Shown: positions 35,757-46,901, counted from the first letter of the stretch. The stretch is 64,000 bases of DNA from Oscillibacter sp. PC13 (GCF_900115635.1 NZ_FOXE01000002.1:62001-126000); one strand, 5' to 3'. A program made the numbers and translations. Notes: generated from the sequence alone by a model not told the origin.

Positions 35757-38700
35757 TCAGGCCTCGAATACGGGTACTTCTTCGCTTTCCTCAACGGGCG
35801 CGGTTTCCGGCACCAGTTCCTCGGCAAACGTGTGGTATGCCTCCAAACCCGTGCCAGCAGGAATCAGCTTGCCGATGATAACATTCTCCTTCAGGCCCAC
35901 CAAGTGGTCGGCCTTGCCCTTAATGGCAGCCTCCGTCAAAACCTTGGTGGTTTCCTGGAAGGATGCGGCGGAGAGGAAGGAATCCTTGGCAAGAGATGCC
36001 TTGGTAATGCCCATCAGCAACTGCGTACCCACAGCGTGGCGCAGAGGCTCTCCATTCTCCTGGCGCTCGCCCGCAGCATTGCGGCGGTCAATCTCCTCGT
36101 TGGCGTCATCCAGCTCCAGAACATCCACCATGGAGCCGTCCAGCAGTTTGGTGTCGCCGGCGTCCTCCAGGCGTACCTTGCGCATCATCTGGCGAACAAT
36201 GACTTCAATGTGCTTATCGTTGATGTCAACGCCCTGTTGACGGTACACCCGCAGAACCTCTTGAATCAGGTAGTTATACACCGCGTCAGCGCCGCGGATA
36301 CGAAGCACGTCGTGTGGATTCAGGGCGCCGTAGGTCAGTTGGGCACCGGCTGCAATTGTCTCGCCGTCCTTCACCTGCAGGCCTGTGTGAGGCACCGCAT
36401 AGGTACGGGTATCTCCGTCGGAGGCAGTGACAATGATGTTCATCAGACTCTTGCCAGTCTCCTCGAACTTTACCTTACCGGAGATCTCGGACAAGGTCGC
36501 CATACGCTTAGGCTTCCGCGCCTCAAACAGTTCTTCAACACGGGGAAGGCCCTGCGTGATATCGCCGCCGGCCAAGCCGCCGGTGTGGAAGGTACGCATA
36601 GTCAGCTGGGTGCCGGGCTCGCCGATAGACTGGGCCGCGATAATACCAACTGCCTCACCGGGGCCAACTGGCTGCTGGGTGGCCAGGTTCATGCCGTAGC
36701 ATCTGGCGCAGACACCGCTGTGGGCTTTACAGGTCAGGACGGTCCGGATCATAACCGTCGGCCGCTCATTTTCGTTTTCAGGATTGAACTCGCAGCGATC
36801 GCCTTCCCGCACATTTTCCTGAACCCAATGGCGGGTTTCCAAAAGCTTGGCATCGCTGGCATCCATCATCTTTGCAGTGGATACCAAAATTTCCCCGGTC
36901 TCGGCATCCACGACATTTCCCACCAGATAGCGGCCCCGGACACGGTCGGAGAATTTCTCGATGACCTGGCCGTTTTCACTGATCTCCGAAACTTTGATGC
37001 CGTGGGTCACATGGCAGTCCTCTTCCCGAATGATGACGTCCTGAGAGACATCCACCATGCGGCGGGTCAGGTAACCGGAGTCGGCGGTACGGAGGGCTGT
37101 ATCAGCCAAGCCCTTTCGCGCGCCTCTGGAGGAAATGAAGTACTCCAATGCAGTCAGGCCCTCACGGTAGTTTGCCTTGATGGGAATCTCGATGGTGCGG
37201 CCGGCCGTGTTGGCGATCAGGCCGCGCATACCAGCCAACTGGCGAATCTGCTTCATGGAACCACGCGCACCGGAGTCTGCCATCATGAAGATGGGGTTGT
37301 AGCGGTCCAGGTTTTTCTGCAGGGCATCAGAGACGTCGTTGGTCGTCTTCTCCCAGACTTGCACCACCTGCTTATAGCGCTCATGGTTGGTCATGAAGCC
37401 CATCTTATACTGGTTTTCGATGTCCAGCACCTGCTGTTCAGAGGCCGCGACCATCTCGTACTTTTTGGGCGGAATGGTCATATCCGCAATAGAAACCGTA
37501 ATGGCCGCCTTGGTGGAATACTTGTAGCCGGTGGCTTTGATCGCGTCCAGCACTTCCGCAGCCACGGTAAAGCCGTGCTTGTTGATGGTGCGGTCCACGA
37601 TTTGCCCCAGCTGCTTCTTGCCGCAGGTGAACATTACCTCGTAATCACAGATACGGGCTGGATCCCTGCGGTCCACAAAGCCCAGATCCTGGGGAATATT
37701 CTGATTGAAGATAATGCGGCCCGGCGTGACTTCCACCACACGGGTGTATTCCACGCCGTCCACCGTCAGCGTCCGGCGGACGCCGATGGGGCAATGGGGG
37801 CCGACCACGTGGTCATTGTAGGCCATCAGCGCCTCATCCTCGCTGCCGTAGAAATGCAGCGGTTTATAGGTGGCGGGGCGCTTGCCTGCGGCCTTGGCAA
37901 TCTCATTGGCCGCCAAAAATTCATCCGCATCCACAACGGACTGGGCAGTAAGGTCAGTCTCTCCGGCATCTTCGCACCAGATGGTCTCAGCGCCGGTTTC
38001 CGCCTTGCCCAAGCGATCCATCGTCAGGTAGTAGGAACCCAGCACCATGTCCTGTGTGGGCACGGTAACAGGGCCGCCGTCCTGGGGGCGCAGCAAGTTG
38101 TTGGCAGAGAGCATCAGAATCCGGGCCTCGGCCTGAGCCTCAGCAGACAAAGGCACATGAATGGCCATCTGGTCGCCGTCGAAGTCAGCGTTGAAGGCCG
38201 TGCAGTTCAGGGGGTGCAGTTTCAGTGCACGCCCATCCACCAATACCGGCTCAAAGGCTTGAATGCCCAAGCGATGCAGGGTCGGGGCACGGTTCAGCAT
38301 CACGGGATGGTCTTTGATAATCACGTCCAGCGCGTCCCAGACCTCCGTGACGCCCTTATCCACCATCTTCTTGGCAGACTTGATGTTGTTGGCAGTACCA
38401 TCCTCCACCAGTTTCTTCATAATGAAGGGCCGGAACAGCTCCACAGCCATCTCCTTCGGCACGCCGCACTGGTAGATCTTCAACTCAGGGCCAACCACGA
38501 TAACGCTGCGGCCAGAATAGTCAACGCGCTTGCCCAGCAGGTTCTGGCGGAAACGGCCCTGCTTGCCCTTCAGCAGATCGCTGAGAGACTTCAGCGCCCG
38601 GTTGTTGGCGCCGGTAACGGCACGGCCGCGGCGGCCGTTGTCAATCAGGGCATCCACCGCCTCCTGGAGCATCCGCTTCTCGTTCCGGACAATGATATCC

Positions 38701-39545
38701 GGAGCATTCAGCTGGATGAGCCGCTTGAGGCGGTTGTTCCGGTTGATCACCCGGCGGTACAGGTCATTCAGGTCACTGGTGGCAAACCGGCCGCCGTCCA
38801 ATTGAACCATTGGCCGCAGCTCAGGCGGAATGACAGGCAGCACGTCAATGATCATCCACTCAGGCCGGTTGCCGGAGAGGCGGAACGCATCTACCACCTC
38901 CAGGCGTTTGACAATGCGGGCTTTCTTCTGGCCGGAGGCGTCCTTCAGTTCTGTGTGGAGCTGGTTGGAAAGGCCGTTCAGATCCACGTCCATCAGCAGC
39001 TTCTTGACAGCCTCGGCGCCCATCCCTGCCTGGAAATCATCTTCATACTTTTCCCGGTAATCCCGGTATTCCTTTTCAGAGAGGATCTGATTTTTGGTCA
39101 GCGGAGTTTCTCCGGGATCTGTGACAATATAGTTGGCAAAGTACAGCACCTTCTCCAGGATGCGGGGGCTGATATCCAGCAGCAGGCCCATCCGGGAGGG
39201 AATGCCCTTGAAATACCAGATGTGGGAAACGGGGGTAGCCAGTTCAATATGGCCCATCCGCTCCCGGCGCACCTTGGCCCGGGTGACTTCCACACCGCAG
39301 CGGTCGCAGATTTTGCCCTTATAGCGTATTTTCTTGTACTTGCCGCAGTGGCATTCCCAGTCCTTGGTGGGTCCGAAGATTTTCTCGCAGAACAAGCCGT
39401 CCCGCTCAGGCTTCAACGTGCGGTAGTTGATGGTCTCCGGCTTTTTCACCTCGCCGTAGGACCACTCGCGGATCTGCTCCGGAGAAGCCATTCCGATCTT
39501 AATCGCGTCAAAGGCAATGTTATTGCCGGTGTTGTTGTCGATCAT
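35757..39545 (-). CDS. rpoC: RNA polymerase beta' subunit
   Basis: This is the catalytic beta' subunit, 1262 residues. The N-terminal zinc-binding part is [20 protein letters not shown], the active-site Mg loop [12 protein letters not shown] is at about residue 450, and the bridge helix and trigger-loop regions are intact. It has the shorter Clostridia-type architecture without large inserts. The ATG at 39545 follows AAGGAGG, 62 bases after the rpoB stop. Confidence 0.98.
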   Translation of the reverse strand: MIDNNTGNNIAFDAIKIGMASPEQIREWSYGEVKKPETINYRTLKPERDGLFCEKIFGPTKDWECHCGKYKKIRYKGKICDRCGVEVTRAKVRRERMGHIELATPVSHIWYFKGIPSRMGLLLDISPRILEKVLYFANYIVTDPGETPLTKNQILSEKEYRDYREKYEDDFQAGMGAEAVKKLLMDVDLNGLSNQLHTELKDASGQKKARIVKRLEVVDAFRLSGNRPEWMIIDVLPVIPPELRPMVQLDGGRFATSDLNDLYRRVINRNNRLKRLIQLNAPDIIVRNEKRMLQEAVDALIDNGRRGRAVTGANNRALKSLSDLLKGKQGRFRQNLLGKRVDYSGRSVIVVGPELKIYQCGVPKEMAVELFRPFIMKKLVEDGTANNIKSAKKMVDKGVTEVWDALDVIIKDHPVMLNRAPTLHRLGIQAFEPVLVDGRALKLHPLNCTAFNADFDGDQMAIHVPLSAEAQAEARILMLSANNLLRPQDGGPVTVPTQDMVLGSYYLTMDRLGKAETGAETIWCEDAGETDLTAQSVVDADEFLAANEIAKAAGKRPATYKPLHFYGSEDEALMAYNDHVVGPHCPIGVRRTLTVDGVEYTRVVEVTPGRIIFNQNIPQDLGFVDRRDPARICDYEVMFTCGKKQLGQIVDRTINKHGFTVAAEVLDAIKATGYKYSTKAAITVSIADMTIPPKKYEMVAASEQQVLDIENQYKMGFMTNHERYKQVVQVWEKTTNDVSDALQKNLDRYNPIFMMADSGARGSMKQIRQLAGMRGLIANTAGRTIEIPIKANYREGLTALEYFISSRGARKGLADTALRTADSGYLTRRMVDVSQDVIIREEDCHVTHGIKVSEISENGQVIEKFSDRVRGRYLVGNVVDAETGEILVSTAKMMDASDAKLLETRHWVQENVREGDRCEFNPENENERPTVMIRTVLTCKAHSGVCARCYGMNLATQQPVGPGEAVGIIAAQSIGEPGTQLTMRTFHTGGLAGGDITQGLPRVEELFEARKPKRMATLSEISGKVKFEETGKSLMNIIVTASDGDTRTYAVPHTGLQVKDGETIAAGAQLTYGALNPHDVLRIRGADAVYNYLIQEVLRVYRQQGVDINDKHIEVIVRQMMRKVRLEDAGDTKLLDGSMVDVLELDDANEEIDRRNAAGERQENGEPLRHAVGTQLLMGITKASLAKDSFLSAASFQETTKVLTEAAIKGKADHLVGLKENVIIGKLIPAGTGLEAYHTFAEELVPETAPVEESEEVPVFEA

Positions 39546-39607
39546 CTTGCGATTTCCTCCTTACATGATTCAGAATGAGTGTTTTGACGAACGGAGCGGA
39601 TTCTGAA

Positions 39608-42600
39608 TCATTCGTCGTCGAAACCAGCGTCCATATCCGCGCCGGCATCTTCCGGGGCGTCCTCAAATTCGAAGCCGGACTCCTGGAAGTCAGCCTCCTC
39701 AGCGAAGGCGCGGTGACGGTCATCGTCGGCATCCATCCGGGCCAGATTAAAGGTATCCATGGCGTCCTCATCGTCCTTGAGCTCGATAACACCGCCGTCC
39801 TTATCCAGCACCTGAATGTCCAGGCACAGGGACTGCAGCTCCTTCACCAAAACCTTGAAGGACTCAGGCACGCCGGGCTGGGGCACATTGTGGCCCTTGA
39901 CAATGGCCTCATAGGTGCGGACACGGCCCGTCACGTCGTCGGACTTGACAGTCAGGATTTCCTGCAGGGTATAAGCCGCGCCGTAGGCCTCCAGGGCCCA
40001 CACTTCCATCTCACCGAACCGCTGGCCGCCAAACTGGGCCTTGCCGCCCAGCGGCTGCTGGGTGACCAGGGAATAGGGGCCGGTGGACCGGGCGTGAATC
40101 TTATCGTCAACCAAGTGGTGCAGCTTCAGGAAGTACACATAGCCGACGGTAACTTTATTGTCAAAGGGTTCGCCGGTGCGGCCGTCGTACAGCACGCTCT
40201 TGCCCTCGGGATCCAGGCCTGCCTCTTCCAGCATGGCTTTGATGTCCTCTTCCCGGGCACCGTCGAAAATGGGCGTTGCCACCTTATAGCCCAAAGCGTG
40301 GGCAGCATAGCCCAGATGGACCTCCAGCACCTGGCCGATGTTCATACGGGAAGGCACGCCCAGGGGGTTCAGCACGATGTCCAGCGGTGTGCCGTCAGGC
40401 AGGAACGGCATATCCTCCTGTGGCAGGACCCGGGATACAACGCCCTTGTTGCCGTGGCGGCCGGCCATCTTGTCGCCCACCTGGATTTTACGGCGCTGGG
40501 CAATATAGACCCGAACCACCATGTTCACGCCAGGCCCCAGCTCGTCGCCGTTTTCCCGGGTAAAGACCTTGGTATCCAGCACAATGCCGCTCTCGCCGTG
40601 AGGTACCTTCAAAGAGGTGTCGCGGACCTCCCGTGCCTTCTCACCGAAGATGGCGCGCAGCAGACGCTCCTCGGCGGTGAGGTCGGTCTCGCCCTTGGGC
40701 GTCACCTTACCCACCAGAATGTCGCCGGACTTCACTTCTGCGCCTACGCGGATAATGCCATTTTCGTCCAGATCCTTCAAGGCGTCCTCGCCCACGTTGG
40801 GGATATCCCGGGTGATCTCCTCAGGTCCCAGCTTAGTGTCCCGGGCGTCAATCTCAAACTCCTCAATATGAATGGAGGTATACAGATCTTCCCGGACCAG
40901 GCGCTCGTTCAGCAGGACAGCGTCCTCATAGTTATAGCCTTCCCAGGTCATAAAGCCAACCAGAATGTTCCGGCCCAGTGCAATCTCACCTTGATCCGTG
41001 GCCGGGCCGTCTGCCAGAACGGTGGGATCCTCCCACTCGCCCTTCTCATTCAGGCGCTTGCCGTGTACGCGCTCACCAACCTCCACAATGGGTCGCTGGT
41101 TGATGCAGGTGGTATGGTTGGAGCGGAGGAATTTGGTCAGCTTATAGTCTTTCGTCTCGCCGCTGTCATACTTGACGGTGACATGACGGGCATCCATTGC
41201 GGAAACCACGCCGTCACCCTCGGCCAGCACAGCAATTTCGGAGTCAATGCAGATTTTATGCTCCATGCCGGTGCCCACGATGGGGGCCTCCGGACGCAGC
41301 AGGGGCACGGCCTGCCGCTGCATGTTTGCGCCCATCAGGGCGCGGTTTGCATCGTCGTTTGGCAGGAAGGGAATCATGGCCGTTGCGATAGAGACCATCA
41401 TCCGGGGAGAGACGTCGATATAGTCCACCATCTCCCGATCCACTTCCACAATCTCATCCCGGTGACGGGCTGTGATACGGGCGTTGATCAGGCAGCCATC
41501 CTCGTCCAGGGGCTCCGCAGCCTGGCCGACGATGTAGTTGTCCTCTTCATCGGCAGTCATATAGGTGATATCCAGGGCAACCTTTCCGGTGACCTTGTCC
41601 ACCGCGCGGTAAGGTGCCTCAATAAAGCCGTACTCGTTGATGCGGGCATAGGTGGCCAGGTAAGAGATCAGGCCGATGTTCGGGCCTTCCGGCGTTTCAA
41701 TGGGGCACATACGACCGTAGTGGCTGTAGTGAACGTCCCGGACCTCCATGTTGGCACGCTCGCGGGAGAGGCCGCCGGGGCCCAGTGCAGAAAGACGCCG
41801 CTTGTGGGTCAGCTCTGCCAGGGGGTTGGTCTGATCCATGAACTGGCTCAGGGGGCTGGAGCCGAAAAACTCCTTGATGGCGGCGGTGACCGGCCGGATA
41901 TTAATCAGGCTCTGGGGCGTCACGATATCCAGATCCTGAATGGTCATGCGCTCCCGAATCACCCGTTCCATCCGGCTGAAGCCGATACGGAACTGGTTTT
42001 GCAGCAACTCACCCACACAGCGCAGGCGGCGGTTGCCCAGGTGATCAATGTCATCCTTAACGGAGACACCGCGGGCCAGACCATTCATATAATTGATAGA
42101 GGTGAGGATATCGTCAATGATGATGTGCTTGGGAACCAGATCGTCCTTGTGGAGGCGGATTTGATCCTTCAGCTCCTCTCCGCTGTACTGGCCCAGAAGC
42201 TCCTGCAGTACTTCATAGCGAACCCGCTCCTTGATGCCGCACTCCGCCAGCGGATCAAAGTCCACATAGTGGCTCAGATCGCACATCTTGTTAGAAATGA
42301 CGCGCAGGGGCTCACCATCTGCATTGATGGTAACCTCCGCCACACCCACAGTGTCCAGCAGACGGGCGTCCTCCTTGCTGAGAAGGTGCCCCTCGTCAAA
42401 GAGAATCTCGCCCGTGGCAGGATCCGCCACAGGATAGGCCAGCTGATAGCCGGTGACCCGCTGCCACAAAGACAGCTTCTTGTTGAATTTATAACGGCCC
42501 ACGATGGACAGATCGTAGCGCCGGGGATCGAAGAACAGGTTGTGCATCAGGGTCTCGCTGGCCTCCACCGTGGGGGGCTCGCCGGGACGCAGCTTCCGAT

Positions 42601-43309
42601 AAATCTCCAGCATAGCGTCCTCGTAATTTTTGCAGGGATCCTTTTCGAGCGTGGTCACAATCCGGGAATCGTCGCCGAACTGCTCCAGAATCTCCGCATC
42701 TGTCTTAAGGCCCAGCGCGCGAATCAGGCAGGTGATGGGAATCTTCCGGTTCTTGTCGATCCGGACCCAGAATACCTCATTGGCGTCGGTCTCATACTCC
42801 AGCCAAGCGCCGCGGTAGGGAATCACGGTGGCCGTCAGGATGGGCAGGTCGGTCTTCAGATCCAGCTCCTTGCCGTAGTACACACCGGGGGAGCGGACAA
42901 TCTGCGAGACCACCACACGCTCCGCGCCATTGATAACGAAGGTACCGGAATGGGTCATCAAGGGGAAATCTCCCATGAAGATCTCCTGCTCCTTGATCTC
43001 CTCAGTCTCCTTGTTCCGCAGGCGAACCTTCACCTTCAGGGGGGCAGCATAGGTGGCGTCCCGGGCCTTGCACTCCTCCACATCGTACTTGGGGGCCTCA
43101 TCCATCTTATAGTCGATGAACGTCAGCTCCAAGTTGCCCTGATAGTCGGTAATTGCCGCCACATCGGCAAACACCTCCCGCAGGCCGGTGTTCAGAAACC
43201 ACTGGTAAGACTTTTTCTGGATCTCCAGGAGATTCGGCATCGGCATGACTTCCTCATGCCGGGCAAAGTTCTTACGAAGGGTCTTTCCGTAGTACTTGTC
43301 TTTGGCCAT
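39608..43309 (-). CDS. rpoB: RNA polymerase beta subunit
   Basis: This is the beta subunit, 1233 residues. The rifampicin-pocket segment is present at about residue 482 on as [20 protein letters not shown] then [11 protein letters not shown]; the fourth residue is Pro where Gln is common (E. coli Q510). The catalytic-core motifs GRHGNKGVV and [20 protein letters not shown] are intact. The ATG at 43309 is the family start ([10 protein letters not shown]) with AAAGGTG; an in-frame GTG lies four codons earlier. The usual upstream neighbours rplJ and rplL are absent; rpoB has its own promoter and leader. Confidence 0.98.
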   Translation of the reverse strand: MAKDKYYGKTLRKNFARHEEVMPMPNLLEIQKKSYQWFLNTGLREVFADVAAITDYQGNLELTFIDYKMDEAPKYDVEECKARDATYAAPLKVKVRLRNKETEEIKEQEIFMGDFPLMTHSGTFVINGAERVVVSQIVRSPGVYYGKELDLKTDLPILTATVIPYRGAWLEYETDANEVFWVRIDKNRKIPITCLIRALGLKTDAEILEQFGDDSRIVTTLEKDPCKNYEDAMLEIYRKLRPGEPPTVEASETLMHNLFFDPRRYDLSIVGRYKFNKKLSLWQRVTGYQLAYPVADPATGEILFDEGHLLSKEDARLLDTVGVAEVTINADGEPLRVISNKMCDLSHYVDFDPLAECGIKERVRYEVLQELLGQYSGEELKDQIRLHKDDLVPKHIIIDDILTSINYMNGLARGVSVKDDIDHLGNRRLRCVGELLQNQFRIGFSRMERVIRERMTIQDLDIVTPQSLINIRPVTAAIKEFFGSSPLSQFMDQTNPLAELTHKRRLSALGPGGLSRERANMEVRDVHYSHYGRMCPIETPEGPNIGLISYLATYARINEYGFIEAPYRAVDKVTGKVALDITYMTADEEDNYIVGQAAEPLDEDGCLINARITARHRDEIVEVDREMVDYIDVSPRMMVSIATAMIPFLPNDDANRALMGANMQRQAVPLLRPEAPIVGTGMEHKICIDSEIAVLAEGDGVVSAMDARHVTVKYDSGETKDYKLTKFLRSNHTTCINQRPIVEVGERVHGKRLNEKGEWEDPTVLADGPATDQGEIALGRNILVGFMTWEGYNYEDAVLLNERLVREDLYTSIHIEEFEIDARDTKLGPEEITRDIPNVGEDALKDLDENGIIRVGAEVKSGDILVGKVTPKGETDLTAEERLLRAIFGEKAREVRDTSLKVPHGESGIVLDTKVFTRENGDELGPGVNMVVRVYIAQRRKIQVGDKMAGRHGNKGVVSRVLPQEDMPFLPDGTPLDIVLNPLGVPSRMNIGQVLEVHLGYAAHALGYKVATPIFDGAREEDIKAMLEEAGLDPEGKSVLYDGRTGEPFDNKVTVGYVYFLKLHHLVDDKIHARSTGPYSLVTQQPLGGKAQFGGQRFGEMEVWALEAYGAAYTLQEILTVKSDDVTGRVRTYEAIVKGHNVPQPGVPESFKVLVKELQSLCLDIQVLDKDGGVIELKDDEDAMDTFNLARMDADDDRHRAFAEEADFQESGFEFEDAPEDAGADMDAGFDDE

Positions 43310-43538
43310 CTTCTCATTCACCTTTCTTCTGCGCAGGCCGCGCCCTGTCCGGCGGGTTGGCGCAAATTGTTTTTCAGAAAGCAGCGGGGCACAGAATTCT
43401 TACACAAGCATTTCGATACACGCGGCATTGTTGTTAAAATTTCTATTTTCCGCTATTGCATTATCATGGGGAATATGCTATTCTAAGCACAGTTCATAGA
43501 GACTGGCGGGTTAGCCGCCATTATCAGATAAGCGATTA
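43310..43538 (-). other. rpoB leader, about 225 bases without a gene
   Basis: Between the promoter and the rpoB ATG there is a long leader. I see one clear short hairpin, GGCGG-CTAAC-CCGCC (about 43505-43519), and no reading frame with a ribosome site. It could hold regulatory structure; none is recognised. Confidence 0.5.
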
Positions 43539-43567
43539 ATTTTACCATATTTTTTTTATGATGTCAA
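43539..43567 (-). promoter_or_regulatory. Promoter of rpoBC
   Basis: On the minus strand TTGACA (43567-43562), a 17-base A-rich spacer and TAAAAT (43544-43539). Confidence 0.85.
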
Positions 43568-43633
43568 GGCTTCATTCTGTACAGTCGGGTGAAAATACCG
43601 GCTGTTTTTTTATATTTTTCTGTCAAATAGCGC

Positions 43634-43664
43634 AAAAAAAGGCCATCCTAGTTCGGATGGCCTT
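43634..43664 (-). terminator. Intrinsic terminator of the 43678-43863 gene
   Basis: A 10-bp stem AAGGCCATCC/GGATGGCCTT (43639-43648 with 43655-43664) is followed on the minus strand by seven T. It insulates rpoB from upstream genes. Confidence 0.9.
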
Positions 43665-43677
43665 CTGCAGGCAGTCT

Positions 43678-43863
43678 TTAATCGTATAGTTCCTCGTCAG
43701 CGTAGTCGTCGTATTCAGAGCTGAATTTCTTGGTCAGCCGCTTCTTCATTCCGCAGCAGCCCACAGACAGGTCGTGCCAGCCGCCGATCAGCAAACAGAC
43801 AAATGCGGCGAATGCCAGACTGGCGCCGATGATCTTCATGACCATGCGTGCAGTTTTGCTCAT
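43678..43863 (-). CDS. Small single-pass membrane protein (61 residues)
   Basis: Function unknown. Residues about 8-28 form a hydrophobic segment (MKIIGASLAFAAFVCLLIGG), followed by a CCGMKKR turn and an acidic, Tyr-rich tail (SSEYDDYADEELYD). The ATG at 43863 has AGGAGGATATGAT at ideal spacing and a terminator follows, which supports a real gene. It could be a small membrane regulator, but no partner is evident. Confidence 0.75.
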   Translation of the reverse strand: MSKTARMVMKIIGASLAFAAFVCLLIGGWHDLSVGCCGMKKRLTKKFSSEYDDYADEELYD

Positions 43864-43968
43864 ATCATATCCTCCTACTTCCGGGCAGTCTCATGATTGT
43901 ATTATCATACACCGTTTTTCCAACTTTTACAACCGTTTTTCCAGAGAATTCTTTTCAGACGTTCCCGA

Positions 43969-44214
43969 TTATCCATAGATGTCTTCAATTGCAATCCGAT
44001 CCCCAATCAAAAACGGCAGGAACTTTGCCATTAGCGGAATATACGCAGCCACGAAAACGAGCGATGCCGCCCATGCCGCCGGCCGCTTCCTGCGGGCGGG
44101 CAGGACAATGCCAATCAGGATTCCCAACGCACAGATACAGAACTTTAAAAGGGCCATATCCTTCCAGGTACAGATATCTAAAAACCGATCTGCCGCGGCG
44201 AAAAGCTTACTCAT
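43969..44214 (-). CDS. Small membrane protein (81 residues)
   Basis: Two hydrophobic segments (about 23-42 LLKFCICALGILIGIVLP and about 48-68) flank a basic loop ARRKRPA. The start MSKLFAAADRFLD at 44214 has GAGGAGGCATGTACA. I recognise no characterised family; similar short proteins are sometimes labelled as transporter permeases by automatic annotation, which the length does not support. It lies upstream of the 61-residue gene by 105 bases on the same strand. Confidence 0.72.
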   Translation of the reverse strand: MSKLFAAADRFLDICTWKDMALLKFCICALGILIGIVLPARRKRPAAWAASLVFVAAYIPLMAKFLPFLIGDRIAIEDIYG

Positions 44215-44338
44215 TGTACATGCCTCCTCGTCAGGCAAACGCCATGCGCCATCGTGCCATCTGCGTCTCCTGCTACTTCTTTTTCATTTTACCACATGCT
44301 GTTTCAAAAAGAAAGCCCCTGAACTGTAAAGAATCCAG

Positions 44339-44375
44339 ACCGGGCTGCCGGCATCTTCCCGGCAGCCCGGTTTTT
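44339..44375. terminator. GC-rich hairpin after the thiamine-binding gene
   Basis: A 13-bp stem (ACCGGGCTGCCGG with its inverted copy, loop of about 6) is followed by five T on the plus strand. On the minus strand, the direction of the neighbouring genes, the tail is only TCTGGATTC, so termination there may be weak. Confidence 0.55.
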
Positions 44376-44380
44376 CGCGC

Positions 44381-44683
44381 TTATTGGCGGTGGTGCTTTG
44401 TGACCTTTTGATCGATGGTCAGAATCTCCCCGTCCGGCTCATATTCCACCTTGATATAAGCGGACACCTTCGGCGCGCCAGCCCGGATGGCAACGTGCTG
44501 GCACTCCTTCACAATATCCATCAGCTGATCGTAGTCCTCTCCTTCAATCGCCGTCTCATAAGGGCCCACATAATAGTGCAGTCCCGTGCTTTTGATATAG
44601 GCGATTACTTCGTCCACGATACGGACCAGCTCTTGATCGTTTTCTGCTGCCGGCAGTGTCTGAATGGCAACACTTGCTCTCAT
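44381..44683 (-). CDS. Thiamine-binding protein (MTH1187/YkoF-like)
   Basis: This 100-residue protein has the MTH1187-family pattern: ASVAIQTLPA at the start, YIKSTGLHYYVGPYETAIEG in the middle, and VSAYIKVEYEPDG near the end. The family has a ferredoxin-like fold and binds thiamine or its pyrimidine part. The ATG at 44683 has AGGGGGATTGAGAG. The TPP riboswitch upstream, on the same strand, supports a thiamine role. No thiamine transporter or enzyme gene is adjacent, so it may bind or buffer the vitamin on its own. Confidence 0.85.
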   Translation of the reverse strand: MRASVAIQTLPAAENDQELVRIVDEVIAYIKSTGLHYYVGPYETAIEGEDYDQLMDIVKECQHVAIRAGAPKVSAYIKVEYEPDGEILTIDQKVTKHHRQ

Positions 44684-44726
44684 TCTCTCAATCCCCCTGT
44701 TTCATTGATCCGATATGCCTGAAAGA

Positions 44727-44862
44727 CCCCCGCCGGACATTCCAGCGGGGGTAGACACGCATCCTTCCATGCTCCCTACGCTGGCATTACCCAGATCAGG
44801 TTTCCAGGGTCACGAAAAAACATCCGTCTCTCAGCCTGTTCCTTCAGGCTCCCCCGCTTTCG
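44727..44862 (-). promoter_or_regulatory. TPP riboswitch (THI element) with expression platform
   Basis: On the minus strand the aptamer (about 44862-44768) holds GGGGGAGCC, then GGCTGAGAGACGG, then GACCCTGGAAACCTGATCTGG, then TAATGCCAGCGTAGGGA: all conserved THI-box parts. Downstream a GC-rich hairpin (44752-44727; CCCCCGC with GCGGGGG) lies before the thiamine-binding gene. Its 5' arm CCCCCGCT can also pair with AGCGGGGG at the aptamer's own 5' edge, which gives a simple on/off switch. The U tract is poor (TCTTTC), so the exact mechanism is inferred. Confidence 0.93.
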
Positions 44863-44923
44863 GTGATTTCGTTATACGGCGCTTTCTGCCAGTTGTCAAG
44901 CGTCATACGGCAGTGATGTGTGC

Positions 44924-45265
44924 TCAGCCCAGCAAAAGCTCTTTATGGGCAAGAACTTCCTCCAGATCCGCCATATTGTTCACCAGATTGTCAACGCCTC
45001 CGGCGTCCGGCTTTGCTGCGGCGGCCGCCTCCAGCTCAGCAATCATTTTGGCGGTTACCTCTGCATCTGGTTGGGCTTTGTCAACCGTCTCCAGGTATTT
45101 CTCGCACGCTTTCAAAAGCTTTTCATTCGGCGTTCCGGAGGGAAAACCGCAGAAAAAATAGGCGTCCATCTTAAACTTTTCGTTGGCAAGGATTTCCCGG
45201 ATTTTGGATATCAGCTGTTCCTTCATCGGCGTCGCATCATGCTCGGTGACTGAGGTGCTCATCAT
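44924..45265 (-). CDS. Protein of unknown function (113 residues)
   Basis: This soluble, helical, acidic protein is not recognised. A conserved-looking centre (KMDAYFFCGFPSGTPNEKLL) is followed by an Ala/Glu-rich helix. Two adjacent ATG codons follow GGGAGGAGAATTTT; the first (45265) is chosen. The frame upstream lacks a ribosome site. A TTGACA at about 45353-45348 with a poor -10 may be its promoter. The 260-bp gap to rlmD (45266-45525) has no gene. Confidence 0.7.
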   Translation of the reverse strand: MMSTSVTEHDATPMKEQLISKIREILANEKFKMDAYFFCGFPSGTPNEKLLKACEKYLETVDKAQPDAEVTAKMIAELEAAAAAKPDAGGVDNLVNNMADLEEVLAHKELLLG

Positions 45266-45525
45266 AAAATTCTCCTCCCGTATATGGCTGGACACTTTGC
45301 AGCTTTTTTATATCAACTATGTGTTACCATCTGACATATTTTCTGTCAAGTCAAATCTATCAGATCCACATGATTTTTATCCGGCGTTTTACAGATCTTT
45401 ATCGCCAAAGGCCCTGCAATCCGCTCTTTTTCTTTTGCATATTCGGTTTCTCAAAAGGGCTTTCGGCAGGGTTCTTCCATGCCGCTCAGTATGTGAAGCG
45501 GTGCTGTCCAGATGCACAGCAGCAC

Positions 45526-46881
45526 TCACATAGGATCTGTTTTTACAAGCAGCAGACACGTCTCCACGTGGCGGGTGCCGGGGAACATATCCACCGCGCA
45601 GGCCCGGACCGCCCGATATCCAAACTCGCCAAAGCTCTTTACATCGCGGCCCAGGGTAGCCGGGTCGCAGGAGACGTACACCACCCGCGCAGGGCCCATT
45701 TTTGCGGCGGACGCGATCACCTCCGGAGCCAGCCCCTTGCGGGGGGGATCCACGGTGATAACGTCCGGCCGCAGGCCGTCCTCTTCCAGCTTGGCGGCAA
45801 TCTCCGCCGCGTCCCCGCAGAAGAATTCCGCATTTCGGATGCCGTTCCGGCGGGCATTCTCCTCCGCGTCGGCAATGGCGGGCGGGACAATCTCCGCGCC
45901 GATAACCCGCTTGGCCTTTGCCGCCATGCAGAGGGTAATGGTGCCGGTGCCGCAGTACAGATCCAGCACCGTCTCCTCCCCTGTCAGTCCCGCAAACTCC
46001 AGCGCCTTACGGTACAGCACCTCCGCCTGGTCCCGGTTCACCTGATAGAAGGACGGAACCGACAGCTTGAAAGAAAGGCCGCAGAGATCGTCCATCAAAA
46101 AGTCCTGGCCCCAGATCGTGCGGTACTTCTCTCCCAGAACCACATTGCCCCGCCGGGTGTTGGTATTCAGCACCACACCCAGAGTCTTTGGCGCCGCAGC
46201 CCGCACCAGAGCGGCAAGCTCCGGCTCCCGGGGCACCTGGCGGCCGTTGGCCACCACGCAGCAAAGGCTCTCCCCTGCCCGGTTCACCCGGACATAGATG
46301 TGGCGGATGAGTCCCTTGCCGGTCGTTTCGTCATAAGCGGGGATTTGATACCGCTTCATCCAGTTTCCCACTGCCTGCGCCGTCCGGTCCGAGGCCTCCG
46401 GCTGGATCAGGCACCGCTCAACCGGCACCACCTGGTGGCTTCTGGCCCGGAAGAAACCGATGGCGCTGTCCGCCCCCACGGGATACTGGCTTTTGTTCCG
46501 GTAGTGGGTTGGATTTTTCGCCCCCAGGATTTCCTCCACCGCGAGATCCACGCCGCCGATGCGGGCCAGGGCGTCCTGTACCCGCTGGCGCTTGGCGCGC
46601 AGCTCCTCTTCATAAGTCAGGTGCTGAAAGTCACACCCGCCGCACCGGCCGTACCATGGGCACTCCGGCTTGGCCCGCTCCGGCGAGGGGCTGTGGATCT
46701 TCACAATCTCCCCTGCCGCCGCAGTTTTCATAACCTTGGTAATCCTCAGATCAACGGTCTCTCCCCGGACGGCCTGGGGCACAAACACCACAGCTCCGGA
46801 AAGCCGCACGATGCCGAGTCCCTCGCTGGAGTATCCCTCCACCGTGCCGGTATATGTTTTTCCCTGCTGTAATCTCTCCAT
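45526..46881 (-). CDS. rlmD: 23S rRNA (uracil-5-)-methyltransferase, RlmD/RlmCD (TrmA-RumA) family
   Basis: This is a SAM-dependent RNA m5U methyltransferase with a 4Fe-4S cluster, 451 residues. An N-terminal TRAM domain (about 1-60) is followed by the cluster cysteines in CPWYGRCGGC and a later Cys, the SAM motif VLDLYCGTGTITL, and the catalytic Cys405 in VYVSCDPATL. The ATG at 46881 has AAAGGACGGGACT. It lies 20 bases downstream of the small XRE gene at 46902, on the same strand. In Bacillus the homologue RlmCD modifies 747 and 1939 of 23S rRNA; the exact site here is unknown. Confidence 0.92.
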   Translation of the reverse strand: MERLQQGKTYTGTVEGYSSEGLGIVRLSGAVVFVPQAVRGETVDLRITKVMKTAAAGEIVKIHSPSPERAKPECPWYGRCGGCDFQHLTYEEELRAKRQRVQDALARIGGVDLAVEEILGAKNPTHYRNKSQYPVGADSAIGFFRARSHQVVPVERCLIQPEASDRTAQAVGNWMKRYQIPAYDETTGKGLIRHIYVRVNRAGESLCCVVANGRQVPREPELAALVRAAAPKTLGVVLNTNTRRGNVVLGEKYRTIWGQDFLMDDLCGLSFKLSVPSFYQVNRDQAEVLYRKALEFAGLTGEETVLDLYCGTGTITLCMAAKAKRVIGAEIVPPAIADAEENARRNGIRNAEFFCGDAAEIAAKLEEDGLRPDVITVDPPRKGLAPEVIASAAKMGPARVVYVSCDPATLGRDVKSFGEFGYRAVRACAVDMFPGTRHVETCLLLVKTDPM

Positions 46882-46901
46882 AGTCCCGTCCTTTTCGTGG
46901 T

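Noticed and set aside
35691-43486. Very long open frames on the plus strand opposite rpoC and rpoB (about 1,300 codons each)
   Set aside because: They mirror the biased codon use of the real minus-strand genes, have no family resemblance or ribosome sites, and rpoB and rpoC are certain.
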